Of a DNA stretch of 64,000 nt, positions 35,433-46,109 are shown in pieces (the stretch's first letter is position 1; each line of letters opens with the position of its first letter). This stretch comes from Rutidosis leptorrhynchoides. Its lineage: Eukaryota; Streptophyta; Magnoliopsida; Asterales; Asteraceae. The notes beneath the pieces are model-generated. The model had not been told where the DNA came from. It was given only the letters and a program-made list of their open reading frames with translations, and made no database searches. Location of the stretch: positions 7,938,001 to 8,002,000 of the forward strand of contig NC_092341.1 in the NCBI RefSeq assembly GCF_046630445.1, written 5' to 3'. Made by a program: the position numbers and the translations under genes.

Positions 35433-35804
35433 CTTTATTCTATAAAACGAAGTAAATTAAGCAACAAAACGAAAGGACTTAACCCATATGTATATACATA
35501 TACACCACACTACCCCGTCTTGCTCAACAATCATCGTATATCGCTTGTTTGACATGATTTGAACCCGTAACAATGGTAGCTAATCATTGTTATGTGATCA
35601 CATCGCATTAACTCACTAGTACCACGTCTATCTCGCTTGACGATTTCAAATACCACACAAAACAATAGCGCATGATTAGTTCACATAAACCTATGCACTA
35701 ACCAAAACCCGATCCGACCCAAAGTCCTACAAGTCCCGCATAACGCGTACACAAAAGTCTAAGTCTAGGCGCATATCTCAAGTCACCTAAATCCTTTAGA
35801 CCAT
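35433..35804 (-). other. Element 3 leader
   Basis: A noncoding leader of about 370 bp between gag and PBS. No ORF or repeat of note. Confidence 0.6.
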
Positions 35805-35816
35805 GCTCTGATACCA
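35805..35816 (-). promoter_or_regulatory. Element 3 primer binding site (tRNA-Met type)
   Basis: The minus strand reads TGGTATCAGAGC two bases inside the 5' LTR. Confidence 0.92.
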
Positions 35817-35892
35817 CTTGTAACGACCCAAACCAAAACACAAACGAACCCGCGGAAAATATCAAATAAAAAAAATTGCTGGAACAGCATAT

Positions 35893-35925
35893 GGCGCGGC
35901 GCGCCAGAATGCCGCGCGGCGCGCC
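35893..35925. repeat. GC palindrome pair, 20-bp spacing (5' LTR, outer)
   Basis: GGCGCGGCGCGCC (35893) and CGCGCGGCGCGCC (35913). Confidence 0.88.
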
Positions 35926-36504
35926 ATTCTTGTATGTCCCAAAAGTCTTGAAATGCTAAAAAGATTGGCCACTTTCCGACATAATTAGACAAAACGCTTT
36001 TAACAACATATTCAAATATGTAAAACTAACATATTCCATTAATAAAATGAGTTTTACGAAGCGGGGCTCACATCGGCCGTTTTACGAGTTTAATTCAAAA
36101 TATGAGTTTCGACCATCAAAAGTTTAAGTACCAAACTACACTACGAGCATGGTGTTTGGGATTAAACTACCCAAGTCTCGGTCAAACTCCAAAAGCTAAA
36201 TATCCCAAAAGCATTCTCTAACAACGACGGGATCTTTAATCCAAGATGATGCCCTTACCCTTGTCCACAACCGAACCTATAAAAAGGTAAACAACGAGAG
36301 GGTAAGCAAAGCTTAGTGAATGCAATAATTATACACATACATATATAATATACCTACTTGCAAATCACTTACTCAAACTCCGCATACATGTTAGCAACAC
36401 AATTAGCTTATAATCTCGAATACAAGCTAGAAATCTCCAATACCATAAGCTAGCATAGCAACGCATATAACATAATTCGAATAATATATTCCGTTAGGGT
36501 ACGT

Positions 36505-36742
36505 AACACCTCGTATCACTAACCCCTAGGGTGGCACCTTAACACCTCGGTACTTCACCCCGAGTGGCATCTTAACACCTCGATTCTTCACTCATTAAGC
36601 TACGGAGTGGTGTCTTAACACCTCGACACTACACCCCTAGGTGGCATCTTAACACCTCGATGCTTCACCCCGAGTGGCATCTTAACACCTCGATGCTTCA
36701 CTCATCACGTGAAACGTGGTGTCTTAGCACCTCGACACTTCA
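36505..36742. repeat. AACACCTCG repeat array (5' LTR copy)
   Basis: The same irregular 33-34/42-43 bp array as at 29660-29900. Confidence 0.85.
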
Positions 36743-37630
36743 CATCTCACGCTACAACAAATAAATACATTATATACCTACGCATATAATCATTCCACTC
36801 ACCTTACGCCTTCGGTGAAAGATAATCAAGTCCGAGAACCTTCAATGTAACGTACCTATTACATTATACATAATATCAATCACAAACCCAAGTTGGTCAA
36901 CCCACTAAAACTCCATTCTAGGGTTATCTTGACCCATGGTGCAATTTTGACCAATTTGCAACCCTAACCCTAATATTTGGGTTAACATCCCTAAAACCCT
37001 AATCATTAACCAAGTTAGGTCCTAAGACACTTTCCAATACAAGGTTTATGCATCAAACACATACATTTACCCACTTAGGTCCATCATGACCCATTTGACC
37101 ATTTAAAGTCAATACACCCATTTTGGGTCACCCACTTAACACCTATTTACATATATATAAGTGTGCTAGTACTTTAACTAACCAATTTAGGCTCATAAAC
37201 ATAGTTTAATACTTTGAAAACCCTAGTTAGTCATCTTTGGGTCTACATGACCCAAATTCACCCAAAACACCCAATTTACTAACAAATGGATTTTAGGTTC
37301 ATAACTTACCCCAAACCCTAACTCATAATCAAATTAAAATCAAGAAATCAAGATTAGAGCATACCACTATCACCAAAATGTAGCTAGAGGAAAGATGAAC
37401 AACTTTGAAACTCGCACTAAGACCCGATTCAACCTCCTTCTTCCTTTAATGGAGCTTTCTCACTCTAGAACATCCTCTCTCTCTAGGATTTAATGGAAGA
37501 TGATTCAGTGGGTGGAAATGGAGTAAATGAGGCTCCAACAATTGATCCCAAGCCTTAAAGTCAGATTCCTTGTAATTTTACCAATTTACCCTCAAAATAT
37601 CTAATTAAAAGGAATCTGTCACAGAACAAT

Positions 37631-37663
37631 GGCGCAGCGCGCCAAATGGCCGCGCGGCGCGCC
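37631..37663. repeat. GC palindrome pair, 20-bp spacing (5' LTR, inner)
   Basis: GGCGCAGCGCGCC (37631) and CGCGCGGCGCGCC (37651). Confidence 0.87.
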
Positions 37664-37769
37664 AAACGCCCAGCCCAGTTTTCTGTCTTCTTTTAAATAT
37701 GTACAACCAAAACCCCACTTCAAGTACATTAACTACACCTATGTACACTACAAATAAACAGGTCTTACA

Positions 37770-37774
37770 TTATG
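37770..37774. repeat. TSD of element 3, right copy (TTATG)
   Basis: It matches 28882-28886 exactly. Confidence 0.9.
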
Positions 37775-38046
37775 TTAGGGTTATGGTTAGGTTGATTTTG
37801 ATTGATTTAGTTGTTGAAGAAGAAGAAAAGAAACAGATAGAATAAAAGGGTTAAATAAAATTTAGAATGGTTATGTTCAGGAAAAAATGAAATGGAGTGG
37901 TTGGTTTGGTTGAGTTTATGTGGAACGAGAGGTCCCATGGTCAATTCTGGTCTGGGGCATAATTTTTTTTTAAAGATGAAGGAGAAATAGAAACAGAACA
38001 GTTTAAGTATATTTGGTTTACGATTAAATATAGGAAAACGTAATCA

Positions 38047-38118
38047 GACGAGTGGTAGAGGGTGTTGCGGGTGAGCAAGAAGTCGCGGGTTCGAGCCCGG
38101 TCCTGGGCGATTTTTTTT
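38047..38118 (+). repeat. tRNA-like A/B-box module in LTR2
   Basis: CGAGTGGTAGAGG (A-box-like) and GGGTTCGAGCCCGG (B-box-like) are followed by a T8 run, the sort of signal that ends Pol III transcription. A weaker copy with the same order lies at 37892-37973. Confidence 0.5.
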
Positions 38119-38574
38119 AGGAAAAGCTTTTGAAGGGTATACATTTTTTACTTTTATTTTTATTTTTATTATTATTATGATTATTATTATTATTATTATT
38201 GTTATTAGTGTTATAAGTATTATTATTATTATTATTACTAACACACGAATTAATTAACATTTATCATTATTAGGATTATAGTTACAAAAATGATTATTAT
38301 TATTATTATCATTAAAATTAGTATTAATATCATATTTATAATTATTATCACTATTATCATTATTAGTAAAATTAGTATAGTTATTATTGTTATCTGTATT
38401 AGTATGATTATTTTACTAAAAGTAACATTATTTTTTAAATCTGTCATTTTTTGTTAAAACTAGTATTATCATTGAAAGTAACATTTTTACTATCATTATT
38501 ATTATTACTATTAGTATTATCATTATTAATGTAAGTAATATACTTATTGCAACTAACATTTTTTACCAAAATTA

Positions 38575-38624
<50 letters not shown>

Positions 38625-39146
38625 TTATTATCATTTTTATTATTATTTCTAAAACAAATATTAATATTTTTATAATTATTATTATTAGTATTATTAATAT
38701 ATCAAATAAAGATTTTCTATATAAAAATATATTATTAACATAAAGCATAACTATATTAATATTTTGTAATAAATATTAATTATCTATTTAATGTATATAT
38801 AAAATAAATATAGTTAATTTAGTTATTAATGAAACATACAAGTTACTAAAATAACAATGACTAATAATACATAAACTTGTTTGATTACGATTAAATGTTT
38901 TAATAAATATAATTGATATAGGTTCGTGAATCTGAGGCCAACCTTGCATTGTTCAATGTCGTCATATGTATTTTTACTACAAAATACAATATAGTGAGTT
39001 TCATTTGCTCCCTTTTTAAATGCTTTTGCAATATATATTTTTTGGACTGAGAATACATGCGCTACTTTTATAACTGTTTTACGAAATAGACACAAGTAAT
39101 CAAAACTACATTCTATGGTTGAATTATCGAAATCGAATATGCCCTT

Positions 39147-39328
39147 TTTATCATGTCCGAAGTTGACCCGGAATGATGGCGAATTTATCATGTCCAAAGT
39201 TGTCCCGGAATGATGGCGAATTTATCATGTCTGAAGTTGTCCCGGAATGATGGCGAATTTATCATGTCCGAAGTTGTCCCGGAATGATGGTGAATTAATC
39301 ATGTCCGAAGTTGTCCCGGAATGATGAG
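39147..39328. repeat. 37-bp tandem repeat, about five copies
   Basis: The unit contains TTTATCATGTCCGAAGTTG and CCCGGAATGATGGCGAA. It is present in LTR2 at a point where LTR1 has unique sequence. Confidence 0.92.
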
Positions 39329-39822
39329 GATATTCTATATGCAACTTGTTAAGGTCGATTACCAGGTGTTCAATCCATATGAATGAATTTTATGCATGAT
39401 GTTTATGGGAAATGGGAATATTAAATCTTGTGGTCTATTAAAATGATGAATTTTATTGTTTACGATAAACCTATGATCTCACCAACCTTTTGATTGACAC
39501 TTTAAAGCATGTTTATTCTCAGGTATGAAAGAAATCTCCCGCTGTGCATTTGCTCATTTTAGAGATATTACTTGGAGTCATTCATGGCATATTTCAAAAG
39601 ACGTTGCATTCGAGTCGTTAAGTTCATCAAGAATATTATTAAGTCATTTATAGTTGGATATATTATGAAAGGGTATACATGCCGTCAACTTTCGATGTGA
39701 TGAAAGTTTGTCTTTTAAAAACGAATGTAATGTTTGTAAAATGTATCATTTACAGGTCAAGTACCTCGCAATGAAATCAACTATTGTGAATCGTTTATAA
39801 TGTATATGAACGGGTCCTTTCA

Positions 39823-40280
39823 CGGTAGACTCTAGCCCGATCAGCTAGGAGTCGTGTGCTCGTACAAGCCTCCGATCCTCGTATTGTCTTTAGTTGTATG
39901 CTAGTTGATTGTTAGCATGTTAGTGATGTTGTTCGCATTTGTGGTGCTTATGCGATATCTGTTAGATAGATTCCATTCACTTAGCATTATGCCAATCTTC
40001 CACATTTTCACCTTTGCAGGTCTAGGTACTGTTAATTGGATGGGTGTTACAGACGGTTTGGTAGACGTGTTTGACAATACCCAACTCTGATGTTTTCTTA
40101 CTTCGTTTTAAAACTGGCTGTAACTAGAGTCAGTTACTGTTGTCATGTAACACTGATTTGTGTAATGATAGATCTAATTATGGATTAACTTTGGACTGTG
40201 TCCTTTTGTAAATGTTAATCTGAATATTTTTGGTAGTTGTTGTCTTCCGTTATGATTTTAAAAAAATGGCGGTTGTTACA
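39823..40280 (+). mobile_element. Probable LTR end of an older element
   Basis: Unrelated to LTR2. It ends AAAAATGGCGGTTGTTACA, LTR-like in its CA terminus. It may be the site into which the LTR2 element inserted. The frame 39905-40090 is not supported. There is no second copy in the window. Confidence 0.35.
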
Positions 40281-41702
40281 GTATGAATTGAGATGAACTA
40301 ACACGGTTTTAAACTAAACTGTTTTAATATGGGATCAGATCATAGATAATACATATCTGAACGTCTCTACGTAGGTGGTTCTTTACAAAAGAGTCATTGG
40401 TTCGACGGTATTGTGTAACCCTTTTTACTATGAGTTTGAGTTTGAGGGTTCAAGTTTTGCTATGAATATATTCTTAAATTACTATATATATTCTTGTATT
40501 GGTGAGTGGGTAACTTCTTTTTTTATTTTTCAAAAAAAAACTTCACTTGCGGTTAAAAATATTAAAGGGTGCATCAACTATAACATTGGTTCCCATGACT
40601 AGTTCTAAAGATAATAATGAAGTAGGTAATTTATAGTCAACAAAAATTAACTATACGCCACAAATTAAGCTTTAAGAGATTGTACATTATTGAATGTAAA
40701 ATTTAGTGGTGTATAATTACCAAACAATCAAGGAAAATGTTAATGACAACTGTTAGGATTTGTCGGTGCATAAAATTTGTACAATTCAACAATCGACACA
40801 TTAAAGTCAAATGTAAGCGTCATATGCATGTTATTTATGCATCTTAACAACAACGCTAAAATCTCTCGTTAACATTTTCCAACAATTAATAATACTGTTG
40901 TAACATATGGTGGGACAAAGAGAATATTAAAATGAAACAATTTCGGTCGCAATGGGAGGCCATGATTTCCATTTCTAATATCATGTAAGCAATAACATGT
41001 TCGCATGTGTTACAAACTTACAATAATGTTGTATTATAAAATATTTTTCCAATTCCAACATATTATAATTATAATTATTATTTAATATTCACATTAGGTG
41101 TCATCGTTTCATCGTCATTTTATATTCATTGTTTAGACCACTTGAGGTAAAGGCGAATTTTCTACCTTTAAAAAAAGAAACAAAAATTGCGACTCGCGAA
41201 TTAATAACAATAATTAATAATTGTAATAAGTAATTGCTTAATATTTATAATGTTCAGTAATAGTAAAAACTAGAAAAAGTTGTCCACGCGATGCATCGGC
41301 GTCTTTCGAGTTGCATATTCTTGTTTAACGTAGCGTTATGTATCTACAGATTTAAAAACGCGTTATAGGAAGATTGCTTGAAAAAAGGGAACATATCCGT
41401 CGATATGATATAGTTAGTTTGGTTGTTTATTATACGTGTGTGTATATGTATGAAAGGTAGCCCGAAATATTTAGCGTTTTTTAAAGTACGTCCGTTTTGC
41501 GTATAATTAGTTGCGTTGTGTTCGTAAAATTATTTCGAATTGAACGGTGGTGTCGGAAAAATTTAACATATGGCTAGCAAGAAGATACGTCCCATTTAGA
41601 ATTTGAGTGAAGTTATTTTAAGTTTTTTTATTAAAATTTTAGATTTATATTTTGACCCTCTATTTATGGGTTAGAAATGTGAAATGTTTAAAATTTTGAG
41701 AG
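40281..41702. other. Intergenic DNA, no gene recognised
   Basis: AT-rich. Near 41285-41600 a GC-richer stretch (GTCCACGCGATGCATCGGCG) begins what looks like a repeat terminus of unknown class. The small frame at 40375-40602 has no recognisable motif. Confidence 0.45.
41698..41702. repeat. TSD of the copia element, left copy (GAGAG)
   Basis: It matches 48013-48017. Confidence 0.9.
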
Positions 41703-41905
41703 TGTTATAAAAGTTAAATTGGATGTTAATTTTATTATTATTATAGATATTGTATAGTAGATTTTTTGAGTATAAATATGTGTGTTATGAGTTTATAAAA
41801 CACACACTAAATATATTCTCTCATATTCTCTCTATATACTTATTAGTAGTCTACAGTCAAGAACTAGGCCACTAAAGGTAGTTATAAGCCAACTGAATTA
41901 TAACA
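41703..41905 (+). mobile_element. Copia 5' LTR
   Basis: A 203-bp LTR, TGTTATAAAAG..AATTATAACA. A TATA-like GAGTATAAATATG lies at about 41769-41781. Confidence 0.92.
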
Positions 41906-41920
41906 CGTTATCAGCACGAA
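41906..41920 (+). promoter_or_regulatory. Candidate copia primer binding site
   Basis: CGTTATCAGCACGAA directly follows the LTR. The position fits a PBS; I cannot name the tRNA with certainty. Confidence 0.45.
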
Positions 41921-41982
41921 GTGCTCCGTATAATCAAGGTTTATCTAAGCAAGCACACGTCACTAATCAAGGTAAGAAATTA

Positions 41983-42380
41983 TCTAACTTTTATTAACTT
42001 CACTAACATTTATATTTATGTTATTTAAGTTATATATGGTCGGTTATACCGCCTGAATTATATTTCTGTAATCTAACTTTTATTAACTTCACTAACATTT
42101 ATATTTATGTTATTTAAGTTATATATGGTCGATTATACCGCCTGAATTATATTTCTGTAATCTAACTTTTATTAACTTCACTAACATTTATATTTATGTT
42201 ATTTAAGTTATATATGGTCGGTTATACCGCCTGAATTATATTTCTGTAATCTAACTTTCATTAACTTCACTAACATTTATATTTATGTTATTTAAGTTAT
42301 ATATGGTCGGTTATACCACCTGAATTATATTTTCTGTAATCAGACTCTTATTAACTTCACTAGCATTTATATTTATGTTA
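41983..42380 (+). repeat. 89-bp tandem repeat, about 4.5 copies
   Basis: The unit starts ATCTAACTTTTATTAACTTC at 41983, 42071, 42160 and 42249, with a partial copy at 42339. Each unit has GGTCGGTTATACCGCC, an imperfect palindrome. It lies in the copia leader. Confidence 0.95.
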
Positions 42381-42511
42381 ATAAGACCTCATGATTGTAC
42401 GCAACACGTCATTTGACAACACTGTACTTTATGTACGCAACACGTCATTTGACAACACGGTACCATGGGTCGAGATTAATTCCGATCAATACGAATACGA
42501 TGGGGTCTTTA
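42381..42511 (+). repeat. 131-bp module shared with a gypsy LTR
   Basis: The counterpart of 20747-20877 (three substitutions, no gaps), same sense relative to element transcription. It includes the core CGCAACACGTCATTTGACAA twice, 36 bp apart. Confidence 0.95.
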
Positions 42512-42584
42512 TATGTTATCTAACATATATGATTACTTATGCAATTAATCATTATTTATTTCATGCATACTAATGTTTATTCTT

Positions 42585-42975
42585 AAAAGTAAATTTTAAA
42601 AGTTAAAATAAGAAAAAATAGTTTGTATTTTTATTAAAAGTAAATCTTAAAAGTTAAAATAAGAAAAAGTAGTTTGTATTTTTATTAAAAGTAAATCTTA
42701 AAAGTTAAAATAAGAAAAAGTAGTTTGTATTTTTATTAAAAGTAAATCTTAAAAGTTAAAATAAGAAAAGTAGTTTGTATTTTTATTAAAAGTAAATCTT
42801 AAAAGTTAAAATAAGAAAAATAGTTTGTATTTTTATTAAAAGTAAATCTTAAAAGATAAAATAAGAAAAAGTAGTTTGTATTTTTATTAAAAGTAAATCT
42901 TAAAAGTTAAAATAAGAAAAAGTAGTTTTTATTTTTATTAAAAGTAAATCTTAAAAGTTAAAATAAGAAAAAAAA
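42585..42975 (+). repeat. 51-bp tandem repeat, about 7.6 copies
   Basis: The unit contains GTAAATCTTAAAAGTTAAAA and AAAAAGTAGTTTGTATTTTT. Copies start at 42640, 42691 and onward at about 51 bp. Confidence 0.94.
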
Positions 42976-43200
42976 ATCTTGTCCTTTATATTACTCATAC
43001 GCGTTTTGATATAGTGACTTTATTCGTTAACGTCAACTAACGACGTTACAACGGTCATATATACATAACGGTTGTTAACGTCAACTGACGACGTTACAAC
43101 AACTATATTTTTCAAATATAAAATAAACATCTCCGTTTTCACATTTTCACAAATTAATCTTCATTTTTCAGATTACTACTCTCAAAAAGTTTTTGTAAAA

Positions 43201-43365
43201 ATGATTCACACAAGGATGATTTTTCCTATTGTATTGGTCATATTAACTATCATCATTGTTGCTAATATACCACCGGGTGAACCTATATTCTATCCTGCCC
43301 TTGTGGTTTTATTATTTGTAATCATACCATTATTCTGTTGTTTGCTGCTTATGAATTTAAAATGA
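43201..43365 (+). CDS. 54-aa putative membrane microprotein in copia leader
   Basis: The ATG at 43201 opens a short ORF ending with TGA at 43365. The protein has two hydrophobic stretches, about residues 6-24 (MIFPIVLVILTIIIVANI) and 31-51 (PALVVLLFVIIPLFCCLLLM), joined by a short polar turn (PPGEP), so it could span a membrane twice. The frame is open further upstream but has no ATG there. It lies 85 bp before the gag start. I know of no family; it may be a captured host ORF or chance, although two such segments in AT-rich DNA are easy to get. Confidence 0.35.
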   Translation: MIHTRMIFPIVLVILTIIIVANIPPGEPIFYPALVVLLFVIIPLFCCLLLMNLK

Positions 43366-43449
43366 TTCTAATTTCATTTTATTATTTGTCTATGAATAGA
43401 AGTTGATTATGATTATGATTTATGTTATTCATCTTTATGATAATAGAAA

Positions 43450-43735
43450 ATGTCGAATTTGAAAAGGCTTAAATTTGCTCATTTAGAACAAGTGGGAACA
43501 ACTACTTAACATGGGTTATGAATGTAGAAAAACATCTCGAATCAAACTGTATTTTAGAAACCCTGAATGAAAATAACAATTATTCCGAACAAGAGAAAGC
43601 AATAGTAAGTATTTTTCTTAGCAAACATATTGACGAGTCCTTAGAATCTACATATTATATGATCGAAAATCCAAGTGTATTATGAAAAATACTCAAAGAT
43701 AGATACGATATTAATTATCAAAAAAAAAAAAATTA
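43450..43735 (+). pseudogene. Copia gag remnant
   Basis: Starts MSNLKRLKFAHLE at 43450. A frame change follows within 20 codons, then LTWVMNVEKHLESNCILETL and AIVSIFLSKHIDESLESTYY, the copia-type gag layout, with a TGA before KILKDRYDINY. Poly-A-rich DNA follows at about 43720-43760, where the remaining gag and the zinc knuckle should be but are not seen. Confidence 0.7.
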
Positions 43736-43759
43736 AAAAAAAAATAAAAAAAAAATAAT

Positions 43760-44180
43760 AACAGTGATCCATGAAAGAATAAAATTAAAGATATTAGTAG
43801 ACGCTCTTATAAGAATTCCGGAGATTCTTATTAATGATCTGGTAACGTGGATCATCAGTCTAGTATTTCTTGAATACATGAACATCTTGTTTAGCTCTAC
43901 AAATAAGTCCCAAAAGAAAAGAAAACGAGTGTGAATCTGTTGACAAATCTTGATTAAATTAACCCTGAGCTACCTTGAGACTTGAATGGTTTGAATTTTC
44001 TAAGATGCCTAGTTTTTTATGTATCACTCATAAATAAATGGTTTTAGACCATAACGCATATGTTTTATTAAGTGTTATCTTTTATGTACTTCAGATTATA
44101 ACTTGTTTGCAGGTAATATAATTTGATTATCTTGCTGAAATATAACTCATTATTTGCATATCTTATTTGAAGTTTTAGTA
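43760..44180 (+). other. Degenerate copia internal DNA
   Basis: This should hold the rest of gag. I can read no convincing protein homology. Confidence 0.4.
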
Positions 44181-44400
44181 TGTATCCTGCAGAAATACAA
44201 CATCAATTAAATGGTAAAGACCTATGTATTGCAGATAGTAGTAACATACACACTATGATCAAATCAAAGAAATATTTCATTGATTTAAATCAAATGAAGG
44301 AATTATAAATACTATATCAGCTCTTGCAAACTTGATATAAGAAACGAAAAAGGCAAAATTTCATATTATCAAATGGTACGAATTTTTTGGTAAACAATGT
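44181..44400 (+). pseudogene. Copia protease remnant
   Basis: DLCIADSSNIHTMIKSKKYF resembles the copia protease active-site region (D-S-x-x-T-H). A TAA follows soon after. Confidence 0.55.
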
Positions 44401-44514
44401 CTTGTTTTCTCCCAAATCAAAGAGAAATTTGTTAAGTTTCTCTGATATATAACATAATGGATATGATTATCAGTCAATGATAATCGAAAATGAGAAATAT
44501 CTATGTAGCACCGA

Positions 44515-44860
44515 AAAGCGCATAGGATTAAAAGCGCATATGATAAAAAGCGCATATGATGAAAAGCGCAGCGCATATGATTAAAAGCGCATATGATGAA
44601 AAGCGCATCGCATATAATTAAAAGCGCATATAATGAAAAGTGCATATGACGAAAAGCGCAGCACATATGATTAAAAGCGCATATGGTGAAAATGATATAT
44701 GATGAAAAGCACATATGGTGATTAATGAAAATCACATATGGTGATTAATGAAAAGCACATATAGTGATTAATGAAAAGCACATATAGTGATTAACGAAAA
44801 ACACATATGGTGATTAATGAAAATCACATATGGCGATTAATGAAAAGCACATTGAGAAAT
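44515..44860 (+). repeat. AAAGCGCATATGA-type tandem repeat
   Basis: Units of AAAAGCGCATATGATG and variants repeat, changing further along to a 22-bp form, GTGATTAATGAAAAGCACAT. It lies between the protease and integrase remnants, so it interrupts the coding region. Confidence 0.9.
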
Positions 44861-44906
44861 AATCACCAATGTTTCTTGAAAGAATTCAAGGGTATATATA
44901 TGGACC

Positions 44907-46020
44907 AATTCATCCATCATGTGGACCATTTTTCTAATAGACGCATCTAACGCATGGTCTCATGTTTGTGTGTTATCAAGCCATAATATGGCATTTGCAA
45001 AGTTTCTTGCACAAATTATTAAATTAAGAACACATTATTCTGATTACACCATTAAAAGGATGAGACTTGATAATGCTGGTGAGTTAACATCTCAAGCTTT
45101 TAATGATTATTATATGTCTACAAGGATTGTTGTTGAACATCCAGTTGCTCATGTGCATACACAAAATTGGTTTAACTGAATCAATAGATAAACGCTTACA
45201 GCTAATAACTAGACAATTAGAAATGAATACAAAACTCTCAATATTTATATGGGGACATGTAAATTTACATGATGTAACATTAATTCGCATTAAATCAAGT
45301 GCAAGTTATAAATATTCTCCATTACCAACTTAATTTTTGTGGAGACCAAATATTTTCCATCTTAGAACATTTGGTTGTGCCGTGTATTTTTAATTGAACA
45401 ACTACAACAAATGGTTCCTCAAAGAAGGATTGAAATATATGTTAGATATGAAACATCTTCAATCATAAGATATATTGAACCCATGATGGGTGATGTTTTT
45501 ACAGCAAGTTTTGTCGATTGTCACTTTAATGAAACATTGTTCCCTATATTAGGGGGAGAAATGAAATATAAATAAAATGATGTTTCATGGTGTGAACATC
45601 AATTAAGGAATATTGATCATCGCACAAAAGAATGCGAAAAGAAAGTTCAAATATAATGCATATGCAAGAACTTGCAAATTAATTACTTTATGCATTTAAA
45701 GATACAAAAAATAAGTGACTAAATCATATATACCAGCAGTAAATGCTTCAGCTAGAATTGAAATTACAAAAGCTGGCAATAATGTCACTCATGAGTCTTT
45801 GCTACGGCAGAAACGTGGGAGACCAATTGGTTCCAAAGATAAAAATCCTCGAAAAAGAAAATCAGCTGATAATGAGGTAAAAGAAAGTGTTCAACAAGAA
45901 CCACAAATCAATACTCCTTCTGCAGAGGATATTGATAAATGTAAATACATAAATTGCAATAAATTATGCAATATTATGAAACTGAAATGAAATGAAAAAT
46001 CTTGATGAGATATTTTCATA
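44907..46020 (+). pseudogene. Copia integrase remnant
   Basis: Blocks in more than one frame: FLIDASNAWSHVCVLSSHNM, YTIKRMRLDNAGELTSQAFN and VVEHPVAHVHTQN; then LTESIDKRLQLITRQLEMNT; then the C-terminal region KRGRPIGSKDKNPRKRKSAD (45810-45870). The RLDNAGE motif holds a catalytic Asp. Frame changes and stops separate the blocks. Confidence 0.82.
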
Positions 46021-46109
46021 TAATGTTACAATGACATCATGAATAAAGATGATGATCTGGAACCAAAATCTGTCATTGAATATCAAAATAGACATGATTG
46101 AGCTCAATA

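Larger units (their letters stand above)
28887..37769 (-). mobile_element. Element 3: complete chromovirus (Ty3/gypsy), 8.9 kb
   Basis: 3' LTR 28887-30933, PPT, INT with chromodomain-like tail, RNase H, RT, protease, gag to 35432, PBS 35805-35816, 5' LTR 35819-37769. A perfect 5-bp TSD (TTATG) flanks it. LTR ends are TGTAA..TTACA. The LTRs are very similar apart from an 88-bp deletion in the 5' LTR. Gag-pol has one frame change and several stops. It is inserted in LTR2. Confidence 0.95.
35819..37769 (-). mobile_element. Element 3 5' LTR, 1951 bp
   Basis: The counterpart of 28887-30933. It lacks an 88-bp block at about 36490 that the 3' LTR has. It holds both palindrome pairs (35893-35925, 37631-37663) and the AACACCTCG array. 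A plus-strand CCTATAAAAAGG lies at about 36269-36280; it points away from gag-pol. Confidence 0.93.
37775..39822 (+). mobile_element. LTR2, right part
   Basis: Continuation of the LTR interrupted by element 3. It aligns by eye with the second half of LTR1 and ends GAACGGGTCCTTTCA. No PBS follows, so this is a 3' LTR or a solo LTR. It carries two tRNA-like modules (37892-37973 degenerate, 38047-38118), TTA-rich runs near 38575-38630, and a 37-bp tandem array (39147-39328). No supported gene. Confidence 0.7.

Noticed and set aside
39147-39328. CRISPR-like array
   Set aside because: Head-to-tail repeats without spacers in a plant LTR.
44919-45990. Separate small host genes from ORFs of 66-91 codons
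   Set aside because: They are pieces of one copia integrase in shifted frames.
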